From: Roseivivax sediminis | GTDB taxonomy: Bacteria > Pseudomonadota > Alphaproteobacteria > Rhodobacterales > Rhodobacteraceae | Assembly: GCF_900112685.1 (NCBI RefSeq) | Contig: NZ_FOMS01000009.1 | Span: forward strand, 69,501-133,500 | DNA: 64,000 nt | Reading direction: 5' to 3' | Shown: positions 1-7,101 of the stretch, piece after piece | Position numbering within the stretch: position 1 is the stretch's first letter | Layout of the letters: each line of letters begins with the position of its first letter | The notes under the pieces: model-generated | Told to the model about the DNA's origin: nothing | Databases searched by the model: none | The model's input: only the letters and a program-made list of their open reading frames with translations | Program-made: the position numbers and the translations under genes

Positions 1-414
1 GCCGGCGGCATCAACATCAACGTCGTGCAGGAACCGGCGGACGGCTACTGGTCGGACGTCTGGCTCAGAAAACCGTGGTGCGCCAGCTACTGGTCGGGCC
101 GCGCGACGGAAGACTGGATGTTCTCCTCCGCCTATCAGCAGGGCGTGGCGTGGAACGACAGCCGGTGGGGCGGCGGGCACGGCGAGCGCTTCCAGACCAT
201 GCTGGTCGAGGCGCGCGCGACTCTCGACACCGTCCGGCGCCGCGAGATGTACACCGAGATGCAGCAGATCCTGCGCGACGACAGCGGCGTCGTCATCCCG
301 ATGTTCGCCAACTGGGTTGACGCGCTGTCCAACGACGTCGGCACACCGGAGCAGATCGGCAACCTCTGGCAGATGGATAATTCCCGCCAGGCCGAGCGGT
401 GGTGGAAGGTCTGA
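1..414 (+). CDS. Peptide/nickel-type ABC transporter substrate-binding protein, C-terminal part only
   Basis: The frame is open from the first base of the window and ends in TGA, giving about 137 residues of the C-terminal lobe of a family 5 (DppA/OppA-like) periplasmic binding protein. The stretch with ASYWSGR, the block around REMYTEMQQILRDDSGVVIP and the closing Trp-rich tail are typical of this family, in which the protein captures a peptide or similar solute in the periplasm and passes it to an ABC permease. The N-terminus and the ligand-binding core lie outside the window, so the substrate cannot be inferred. No permease gene follows; the next gene is an unrelated hydrolase. Confidence 0.8.
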   Translation, partial: AGGININVVQEPADGYWSDVWLRKPWCASYWSGRATEDWMFSSAYQQGVAWNDSRWGGGHGERFQTMLVEARATLDTVRRREMYTEMQQILRDDSGVVIPMFANWVDALSNDVGTPEQIGNLWQMDNSRQAERWWKV

Positions 415-502
415 CCCCGGCGGACTGATCCAGCGCTCCGCCGCGATTGGCGGGGCGGTCGTCGATCCGGGTTTGCGTGAAGGCCGCGCGGGCGACATTG
501 TT

Positions 503-524
503 GACCGGCGGCCTGCGGCCGGTC
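503..524. promoter_or_regulatory. Perfect 7-bp inverted repeat ahead of the RTX hydrolase gene
   Basis: GACCGGC (503-509) and GCCGGTC (518-524) form a perfect inverted repeat with an 8-base spacer. It ends 8 bases before the GAGGAA ribosome site of the next gene. It could be a hairpin ending the upstream transporter transcript, a 5' leader hairpin or an operator. A TTGACC hexamer overlaps its left edge. The function is unknown. Confidence 0.35.
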
Positions 525-545
525 GTTGCCCGAGGAATTGCCCCG

Positions 546-2135
546 ATGCCCAGACTCGACTTCGAGCGCCTCGCCATCTTCGGAGACAGCCTCAGCGACG
601 CCGGAGAAATCCAGCGCTTGACCGGGGCCGTGCTGCAGATTCCATTCCCGCTGGCCGGGGCCGGCTACGCCGGGGTCATGTCCAACGGGCCGGTCTACAG
701 CCAGACCCTGCCAACACTCGTCGGCGTCGGGGCCGAGGTCTTTGCGGTCTCGGGAGCCCGTGCCATCGGGACACGGCCGCTGTGGCAGATTCTGGAGCTG
801 GACGGTCCAGCTCCACCCTTCGACGACGCGCCTATCGCACCGCTTCTCCGGAACGATGCCGATCGGTCTGAGCTCTCAGTCGACGTGAACCTGGGCGGAC
901 AGGTCGACCGTTTCCTCGCCACCCCCGGCCAGCCTGACACTGCCGCGGCATTCCTGATCGGCCTGCTGGATCTCGCGGCGCTCGACACCGGCTCGCCGGC
1001 ACTGGTGTTCGACGCAATCGCTCGGGTCGGAGGGATCCTCGACAGCACCGCCGACGCGGCGCGACGTGTCGTGGAGGCCGGCGCCGCCGATACGCTGATC
1101 TTCTACGGCTTTCCCGATACCACCTTCGTCCCCGGAACCGCGGAGCTGGGCGCCCCGGTCCGCGTCGCCCTCGAGACGCTGATCGGCCTGCACCTGTCGG
1201 GACTGCAGGATATCGCGAAAGACTTCGCCGACGAGGGCATCCCGAGCACGGTGATCGACTTCGCCGCCCTGACACGCGCGCTCGGCGCCGACCCCGATGC
1301 TTTCGGCTTCACCGCCAAGGGACCGATCCTCTTCGGCTCCGGCGCAGATCCGGATATCGGGCCGCCCGCCAGCCCGGGCGGCCCGCCGACGCTCGGTTTC
1401 CCCCGCAACCCGGAGGTGGCGGACCTCCCGCCGGACCGTGTGCAGTTCTATGACGAGCTGCACCCGACCACAGCGATGCACGATCTGATTGCCGTCTACA
1501 GCGACGCCTGGCTGACCCGCGAGTCTCATGTCCGGAGCGATCTGGGGACGCTCGGCTTGTTCGGCGACGGCGACGAATTCGTGCTCGCCAACGGCGGGTC
1601 GGACATCGTCGCGCTGCGCAGGGGGCCGGATATCGCGCTTGCAGGACTCGGCGACGACACGGTCTTCGGCGGCGGCGGCAAGGACATCCTGTCCGGCGGG
1701 TCGGGCGACGATTCGCTGTACGGTGGCTACGGCAAGGACCTCATCGCCGGAGGGCCGGGTGACGACATGGCAAAGGGCGGACATGGCCCGGACGTGCTGA
1801 TCGACGGCGCCGGCTCCGACCTGCATCTCGGCCGCGGCGGCGACGACGTCTTCGTCTGGACCGGACGGAGCGCGCCGGACGATGCGGATACGATGATCGG
1901 TGGCACCGGCGCCGACACGCTCTACCTCGCCGCCACGCCCGAGGCGGTGTCCGCGTTCGAGGCGGCGCAGGTGGGGCGGTCGGCCTGGGACATCGCGCTC
2001 GGCCACTGGAAGATCCCCGGGCTCGGCCTGAGCGTCGCGGGGATCGAGACACTGCGCCTCTACGACGCCCCGTCCGACATCGGCGGCGCATCCCCCGACA
2101 TGATCGAGGCGGCCGATCTCTGGGGGCTGCTCTGA
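546..2135 (+). CDS. Secreted GDSL/SGNH-family hydrolase with RTX calcium-binding repeats
   Basis: This is a 529-residue protein. The N-terminal SGNH hydrolase (esterase/lipase) domain has the block I motif FGDSLSD with Ser15 as likely nucleophile, and the C-terminal catalytic pair is DELH (Asp303, His306). Residues roughly 350-440 hold several glycine/aspartate nonapeptides of the GGxGxDxLxGG type, the calcium-binding RTX repeats of type I secreted proteins. There is no N-terminal signal peptide, which fits export by a type I secretion system using a C-terminal signal. The ATG at 546 is chosen because GAGGAA sits 8 bases upstream; a longer frame back to 447 lacks such a site and would add 33 unlikely residues. 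No secretion ABC/MFP genes are nearby. The substrate is unknown. Confidence 0.88.
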   Translation: MPRLDFERLAIFGDSLSDAGEIQRLTGAVLQIPFPLAGAGYAGVMSNGPVYSQTLPTLVGVGAEVFAVSGARAIGTRPLWQILELDGPAPPFDDAPIAPLLRNDADRSELSVDVNLGGQVDRFLATPGQPDTAAAFLIGLLDLAALDTGSPALVFDAIARVGGILDSTADAARRVVEAGAADTLIFYGFPDTTFVPGTAELGAPVRVALETLIGLHLSGLQDIAKDFADEGIPSTVIDFAALTRALGADPDAFGFTAKGPILFGSGADPDIGPPASPGGPPTLGFPRNPEVADLPPDRVQFYDELHPTTAMHDLIAVYSDAWLTRESHVRSDLGTLGLFGDGDEFVLANGGSDIVALRRGPDIALAGLGDDTVFGGGGKDILSGGSGDDSLYGGYGKDLIAGGPGDDMAKGGHGPDVLIDGAGSDLHLGRGGDDVFVWTGRSAPDDADTMIGGTGADTLYLAATPEAVSAFEAAQVGRSAWDIALGHWKIPGLGLSVAGIETLRLYDAPSDIGGASPDMIEAADLWGLL

Positions 2136-2136
2136 C

Positions 2137-2153
2137 CCGGTACTCCGGACCGG
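2137..2153. terminator. Small hairpin between convergent genes
   Basis: CCGGT (2137-2141) and ACCGG (2149-2153) pair across a 7-base loop in the 28-bp gap between two convergent stop codons. There is no T-run, so this is only a weak candidate for a bidirectional terminator. Confidence 0.3.
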
Positions 2154-2163
2154 TGCCGACGGC

Positions 2164-2727
2164 TCAGAGCCCGCGGCGCGCGATGTCCTCGGCCAGTTGC
2201 GAGACCGCGGCGCTGCGCGCGGCCGCGATGGAAGCGGCGTCCGCGTCCTCGGCCAGCGGAACCTCGATCGCGAAACGGCCGGAACGGTCGCGGCCGCCAT
2301 CGTCCGGGGCCACGAAGAACTGCCCCGAGAGGCGGAACGTGCCTGCCGCCGTGGCCAGCATGTCCTCCAGCCGCACGTCGAGCTTGGCGGCGGCATAGTC
2401 TCGGAACGGCCACGGCTCCGGCGCCACCTGCGCGCCGGTGATCGCGGACAGGTCGCGGGCAAGCTGCAATGTCATCGCCCGCGCCGGATCGTCGGCCCAG
2501 AGCGGGCCGAGCGCGGTCAGCGCCCCGCCCGCATCCGCGACGAAGATATCCTCTGACGCGGCGTAGGTGGGCAGCTGCACCTCCACCACCTCAAGGGTCG
2601 CGTAGGCCGATCCGACGCGCGCCTCGGGCGCCGATGGCGGTGTCGCGTAGCGGATGTCGCCGCCGCCGCAGGCGGCGAGCACGGTCAGCGCCAGCGCGCC
2701 GAGGGGGGTCGTCCAGTTCATGTCCAT
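2164..2727 (-). CDS. pqiC: PqiC-like outer-membrane lipoprotein (ABC-type transport auxiliary component)
   Basis: This is a 187-residue protein with a lipoprotein signal peptide whose lipobox is LAAC, followed by a PqiC/DUF330-type domain. In the Pqi system PqiC is the outer-membrane-anchored partner that receives the PqiB needle, completing a path for lipid transport between the two membranes. The start (MDMNW) overlaps the last base of pqiB in a TCAT/ATGA arrangement, so the two are translationally coupled. An internal Met two codons downstream is an alternative start. Order and identity follow the E. coli pqiABC operon. The family call rests on lipobox, length and context more than on strong motifs. 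Confidence 0.8.
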   Translation of the reverse strand: MDMNWTTPLGALALTVLAACGGGDIRYATPPSAPEARVGSAYATLEVVEVQLPTYAASEDIFVADAGGALTALGPLWADDPARAMTLQLARDLSAITGAQVAPEPWPFRDYAAAKLDVRLEDMLATAAGTFRLSGQFFVAPDDGGRDRSGRFAIEVPLAEDADAASIAAARSAAVSQLAEDIARRGL

Positions 2728-5561
2728 CACCGTCCCAGAATGAGCGAGTTCGGATTGCGTTCGATCGTGCGCGCAAGCCGCTCGACCGCTTCGGCGGCCT
2801 CGCTGACCTGGCGGATCGCCGCGCGGGTGTCGCGGGTGAAGGCCGCGTTCTCGTCGTAATTGCCGAGCGTCGTGCCCGCCTGCGTCGCAAGCTGGCGCAG
2901 CTGCGCCGACAGGGCCGGCAGCGTCTCGCTCGCATCCTGGATCGACCGCGCCGCGCCGCGCGCCGACGCGAGCGTGGCATTGGCGTTCTCCACCAGCCCG
3001 CCTTCGCGCAGTTCCGTCAGGGTGGCGCGCAGATCGGTCAGCGCGGCATTGAGCTCGCCCGGCAGCGCGCGCGTCGTCTCCTGGTCGATCAGCGCGTCGG
3101 CCGAATTCACCAGGTCCTGGACGTCGGCGGTGAGCTGGTCGAGCGGCACCTGCCCGGCATTCTCGAGGATGCCGCGCGCCTCGTCCACGACCGCCGGCAG
3201 ACCGTCCGCCGCTGCTTGCACGTCTTCCACGGCGGCGACGAGCTTGCCCACCGCGTCCTGCGCCTCGACCTCGGCCAGAAGGCGGTTGAGCGTGTCGCTC
3301 GCCTCGCCGAGCCCGGTCACGAGGCCGTCGATCTCGGCCGGCAGCCGCTGTATCTCCTCGCTGTCGACCACGCCGCGGGCGGAGGCGAGGATGCCGCGCA
3401 GCTCGGCCGGCACGCCCTGCACGTCCTCGCTGGCCACCAGCCCCTCGATCTGCCCGACCAGCGTCTGCGCCGCGCGCAGAAGCTCCGACACCTCGGAGGA
3501 GATGCGGTCGAACGGCACGTCGCCGGCGCCGGCGATCACCGCCTGCGTCTCGTCCAGAAGCGCGGGCAGCCGGTCCGCCGCGCGCCCGATCGACGCGACG
3601 GCCTCTGTCAGCGTCTCGGCGGTGTTCTGGTCCTCGATCCGCGTGACGACGGAGTTGAGCGACGCGCTCGTGCCCTGAAGTTCTGCCAGAAGCGCGGCGA
3701 CATCGTCGGGAAGCCCCTGCACGCCCTCGCTTTCGACCACCCCGCGGGCGGAAGACAGCAGACCGCGCAGTTCCGTCGGCACGCCCTGCACGTCGTCGCT
3801 CTGGATCAGGGTCTCGGTCTCGGTCATCAGGGTTCGCGCCGCCGCCAGCAGCGTCGAGACCTCGGAGGACAAATCCTGAAGCGGCACGGCGTTCGCGTTC
3901 TCCACCAGCGACTGCGCCTCGGTCAGCAGCCCCGGCAGGTCCTCCGCGGCGGTCCCGATAGTGGAGATCGCGGCGGTCAGCTCTCCCACGGTGTCCTCTT
4001 CCTCGATCCGCCCGACCACGCCGTTCAGCACGTCGGTCGTGTCCTGAAGCTGGGCGATCAGCTCCGACACCTGATCGGGAATGCCCTGCATCCGGTCGCT
4101 CTGCGTCAGGCTGCGGACAGCCGACAGGATACCGCGCAGCTCGCCCGGGCTTTGTTGCAGATCGTCGTTGCCGATCAGCGCGGTGGCCTGGTTCATCAGA
4201 CCGATCGCGGATTGCATGACCTCCTCGATCGGCAGGTCCGCCACGCGCTGCAGCGCGCCCTGCGCCGTCGCGGTGACGTCGGTTATGTTCGCCGGGGCCG
4301 TGGGCAGGCGCGGATAGGGATCGGCGTCGCGGTCGAGCTCTGCCGGCTCGGACCCGTCGACCTCGGCCAGTTCCACCTTCAGACCGCCGGTGAGAATGGA
4401 GGCGTTGGTGAGCCGCGCGCGCAGCCCGGCGTCCGCGATCCGCCCTTCGAGGTAGTTGTAGAGCGCCTCGGCCTCCGCGCCCTCGCCCAGCCCGAACCGC
4501 GCCGGGTTCACCCGCGCGGTCACCAGCAGGCGCACCTCGTCGTCGCCGAAGCGCTCCTCGTCCACCAGCCCGGTGAGCGAGGCGACCTCGCCCACGCGCA
4601 GACCGCCAAGCTCCACCGCGGCGCCGGTCGACAGGCCCGACACGTTCTCGTCGAAGATCATCGTCATGTCGACGGTGGCGCCATCGCCTTCGACAAGGAA
4701 GTCGTCGCGCGCGGAATCCTCGTCGGGGAAGAGCTCGTATTCCGCCCCGGCCGACAGCGGCTCTCCGCCCGAGGACAGGGTCTCGAAGGTCACGCCGCCC
4801 GAGATCAGCGAGGCGAAGGAGGTGAAGTTCAGCCGCGCTCCGGACGCGCCCAGGGTGAAGTTGAAGCCCGAGATATCCCAGAACCGGGTCTGCGTGGTGA
4901 CGAGCCCCGCGTAATCGGCGTAGATCACCGCCTCGGCCCGCACGCCGGCGCCGGTCTCGTCGATCTCTGCGGCATCGACCATGCCGACCTCGACCCCCTT
5001 GTAGAGGATCGGCGTCTTGGATGTCGGCAGGCCGTCGGGCGAGGTCAGCACGAATTGCGTGCCCTCTTCCTCGGACCCGATCAGCGGCGCGCTGGCCAGT
5101 CCCTCGTAATCGCCGTGAAAGCCGTTCGCCTGGTTGTCCCATGCCCCCTGGATGTAGACCCCGGACAGCACCGTATCGAGGCCCGAGACCCCGCGCGCGC
5201 TGACCTCGGGGCGCACGACCCAGAACCGCGCGTCCTGGTCGATGTACTCGGCCATCTCGCTTTCGACGCGCACCGATACGATGACCTTCTCCAGCCCGTC
5301 GTCGAACCCCACATCCTCCACGAGCCCGACACCGATGTCGCGGTAGCGCAGTTCGGTCTCGTTTGCGGTGATGCCGGCAGCGTTGTCGAACGCGATCTCA
5401 AGCAGCGGCCCCTGTCCGGCATAGTTCTGGTACGCCGCGCCCAGCGCGATGGCGAGCGCGGCGATCGGAATGAGCCAGATGATCGACAGCTTGTTCCAAA
5501 CGCTGCGGCTCTCGGGCTCGGTCGGAACCTCGCCGAGTTCCCTGGTGTCGTCGTCGGTCAC
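2727..5561 (-). CDS. pqiB: PqiB-like MCE (MlaD) intermembrane transport protein, extended form
   Basis: This is a 944-residue protein with one N-terminal membrane helix (about residues 26-46), three MCE/MlaD domains (starting near residues 52, 168 and 295) and a very long helical C-terminal half. MCE proteins form hexameric tubes that carry lipids across the periplasm. E. coli PqiB is about 546 residues, so this one is some 400 longer. The extra length is largely a tandem repeat: residues 468-590, 591-713 and 714-830 align with each other, each opening with a P(x)ELRG segment. The start is the GTG at 5561, preceded by AGGAAGG, four bases inside the end of pqiA. The operon is pqiA1-pqiA2-pqiB-pqiC. 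Confidence 0.92.
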   Translation of the reverse strand: MTDDDTRELGEVPTEPESRSVWNKLSIIWLIPIAALAIALGAAYQNYAGQGPLLEIAFDNAAGITANETELRYRDIGVGLVEDVGFDDGLEKVIVSVRVESEMAEYIDQDARFWVVRPEVSARGVSGLDTVLSGVYIQGAWDNQANGFHGDYEGLASAPLIGSEEEGTQFVLTSPDGLPTSKTPILYKGVEVGMVDAAEIDETGAGVRAEAVIYADYAGLVTTQTRFWDISGFNFTLGASGARLNFTSFASLISGGVTFETLSSGGEPLSAGAEYELFPDEDSARDDFLVEGDGATVDMTMIFDENVSGLSTGAAVELGGLRVGEVASLTGLVDEERFGDDEVRLLVTARVNPARFGLGEGAEAEALYNYLEGRIADAGLRARLTNASILTGGLKVELAEVDGSEPAELDRDADPYPRLPTAPANITDVTATAQGALQRVADLPIEEVMQSAIGLMNQATALIGNDDLQQSPGELRGILSAVRSLTQSDRMQGIPDQVSELIAQLQDTTDVLNGVVGRIEEEDTVGELTAAISTIGTAAEDLPGLLTEAQSLVENANAVPLQDLSSEVSTLLAAARTLMTETETLIQSDDVQGVPTELRGLLSSARGVVESEGVQGLPDDVAALLAELQGTSASLNSVVTRIEDQNTAETLTEAVASIGRAADRLPALLDETQAVIAGAGDVPFDRISSEVSELLRAAQTLVGQIEGLVASEDVQGVPAELRGILASARGVVDSEEIQRLPAEIDGLVTGLGEASDTLNRLLAEVEAQDAVGKLVAAVEDVQAAADGLPAVVDEARGILENAGQVPLDQLTADVQDLVNSADALIDQETTRALPGELNAALTDLRATLTELREGGLVENANATLASARGAARSIQDASETLPALSAQLRQLATQAGTTLGNYDENAAFTRDTRAAIRQVSEAAEAVERLARTIERNPNSLILGR
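3072..4160 (-). repeat. Three tandem coding repeats of about 120 codons in pqiB
   Basis: On the coding strand the units start at 4160, 3791 and 3422, that is, residues 468, 591 and 714. The first two are 123 codons each and the third about 117. The markers conserved in each unit are the opening xxPxELRGxL, a second LPxxVxxL segment, an E-D-x-x segment and AVPL/DVPF/QVPL. A fourth, decayed copy seems to begin at residue 831 (RALPGEL). The repeats are predicted to be helical and probably extend the periplasmic tube. Confidence 0.8.
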
Positions 5562-6229
5562 GCGGATACGTCCTTCCTGTGGCGGGCGGCGATCCTGCGG
5601 GCGCGCACGTCGTCCCAGATCAGCCGTGAATCGAAGCTCTGGGCGGAGAGCATGGTGAAGATCACCGACAGCGCGAAGGTCAGCGCCGCCGACCCCGGAT
5701 GGATCGAGGCGACCGAGGACAGCTGCACCAGCGCCGACAGGATCGCCACCACGAAAACGTCGATCATCGACCAGCGGCCGATGAATTCCACGATCTCGTA
5801 GAGATGCTGGCGCTTTCCGGGGTCGACCCGGCTGCCGTGGCGCGCGGTGATGGCGAGGAAGGCAATGGCCAGGAACTTGCCCACCGGGATCAGCACGCTG
5901 GCGATCAGGATGATCGCCGCGATGCCGTAGCTGCCGTGGCTGGCAATCTCCACCGCGCCGCCGACGATGGTGTTGGCGGATTCGTGCAGCAGCGTGTCGG
6001 TGATCAGCATCGGGTAGAGGTTCGCGGGCACATAACAGGTCAGCCCCGCGATCCACCACGCCCAGACCCGCTGCAGGCTGCCCGGGTCGCGCGATTGCAG
6101 GCGCGCACCGCAGCGCCCGCACCGCGCGTGGTCGGGCGTCCAGACCCGCGCGCAGGACCGGCAGGCGACGAGCCCGGCTTCGCGTGCGGTCAGTCTCGGG
6201 GTGTTTCCAGCGATTTCCATACCGACCAT
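5558..6229 (-). CDS. pqiA: PqiA-family inner-membrane protein, second half
   Basis: This is a 223-residue integral membrane protein of the paraquat-inducible protein A family. It begins with a rubredoxin-like Cys4 knuckle (CRSC and CGRCG) followed by about four membrane helices. In E. coli one PqiA chain carries two such halves; here each half is a separate gene. It overlaps the upstream half by about 40 bases and pqiB by 4 bases, so all are co-translated. The start is placed at the ATG at 6229 (MVGMEIAG); 6220 is also possible. It probably forms the inner-membrane platform feeding lipids to the PqiB tube. Confidence 0.88.
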   Translation of the reverse strand: MVGMEIAGNTPRLTAREAGLVACRSCARVWTPDHARCGRCGARLQSRDPGSLQRVWAWWIAGLTCYVPANLYPMLITDTLLHESANTIVGGAVEIASHGSYGIAAIILIASVLIPVGKFLAIAFLAITARHGSRVDPGKRQHLYEIVEFIGRWSMIDVFVVAILSALVQLSSVASIHPGSAALTFALSVIFTMLSAQSFDSRLIWDDVRARRIAARHRKDVSA

Positions 6230-6840
6230 GTGCAGAGGTAGTTGTCGTTGAACAGCACGATCACCACGAGAACCGAGAACATCCAGAAGGCGGGGCCGAA
6301 GCCGATCTGCGCGAGGTCCGACACCTTCACCAGCGCGACGGCGCAACCGATGGCGAAGATTTCCGCCATCGCCCAGGGCTTGAGCTGCTGCGACCAGCGG
6401 AAAAGCCGCCGCGCCTGCGGCCACGGAGCGCGATCAAACACCACAGGCGTCAGCACGTAGAGGATCAGCAGCATCCGGATCAGCGGCAGCACGACGATCA
6501 TCGCCAGCGTGCCCAGCCCCAGAAGCGCCATCGGCCCCGAGGAGAACGCCGTCGCCGTATCGATCAGCGACGCGCGATTGCCGAGCCCGAGGCGGTGGAT
6601 CTCCAGGAACGGAAAGAACACCGCGGCGATTACCAGGATCAGCACCGCCAGCGTCAGCGCGATGATCCGCAGCCCCGCCCGCCGCTTCGGCGCGATCAGG
6701 ACCGTATGACAACGGTCGCACACCGCCCGGCCCCCGGTCTCGGGCACCCGCGCGACATAGAGCGCATCGCAGGAGGGGCACGCGATCAGGTCCTCGAGCG
6801 GACGCCCGAGCGCCGTGGTGCCGGTGTGCACGTGTGTCAT
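6190..6840 (-). CDS. pqiA: PqiA-family inner-membrane protein, first half
   Basis: This is a 216-residue protein with an N-terminal zinc-ribbon-like knuckle (CPSCDALY and CDRCH) and about four membrane helices; it is paralogous to the following gene. It is the first gene of the pqi operon on the minus strand, with an AAGGT-type ribosome site just before the ATG at 6840. The operon promoter should lie in the 260-bp divergent gap shared with the patatin gene. In this family the protein works with PqiB and PqiC in envelope lipid homeostasis; the paraquat link is historical. Confidence 0.88.
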   Translation of the reverse strand: MTHVHTGTTALGRPLEDLIACPSCDALYVARVPETGGRAVCDRCHTVLIAPKRRAGLRIIALTLAVLILVIAAVFFPFLEIHRLGLGNRASLIDTATAFSSGPMALLGLGTLAMIVVLPLIRMLLILYVLTPVVFDRAPWPQARRLFRWSQQLKPWAMAEIFAIGCAVALVKVSDLAQIGFGPAFWMFSVLVVIVLFNDNYLCTWSVWKSLETPRD

Positions 6841-7101
6841 TGACCTTCGTTCCCAGGAACCGTCGGTGAGTCTTCGCGCAATTGCCCCGGATGTCCACCC
6901 GCGCGCGACATCTTGAGCTCGGCGATGCCGCGAAGCGACGCTGGCCGGTAAGGGTATATACGGAGCCGCGGCGCGTCCGGTTTCACCAGCCCCGCCGTCA
7001 GCGCCCGTCCCGCGGTGCGGGATTAATTCGTGCAGGGCGTGCGCGCCTGTGGCAGGCTGCACGTCGTATTGATCTCGATTTCCCGACGGACATTGCCGAA
7101 G

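Noticed and set aside
876..2462. A 528-codon minus-strand frame
   Set aside because: It is a shadow of the RTX hydrolase; its composition is low-complexity and no motif is present.
3072..4160. Recent DNA-level tandem duplication in pqiB
   Set aside because: The repeats align at the protein level but differ at many codons, so the duplication is old and functional rather than an assembly artefact.
2469..5801. A 1110-codon open frame on the plus strand
   Set aside because: It lies exactly antisense to pqiB and is rich in Arg, His and Gln. The high GC of the real gene suppresses stops on the other strand.
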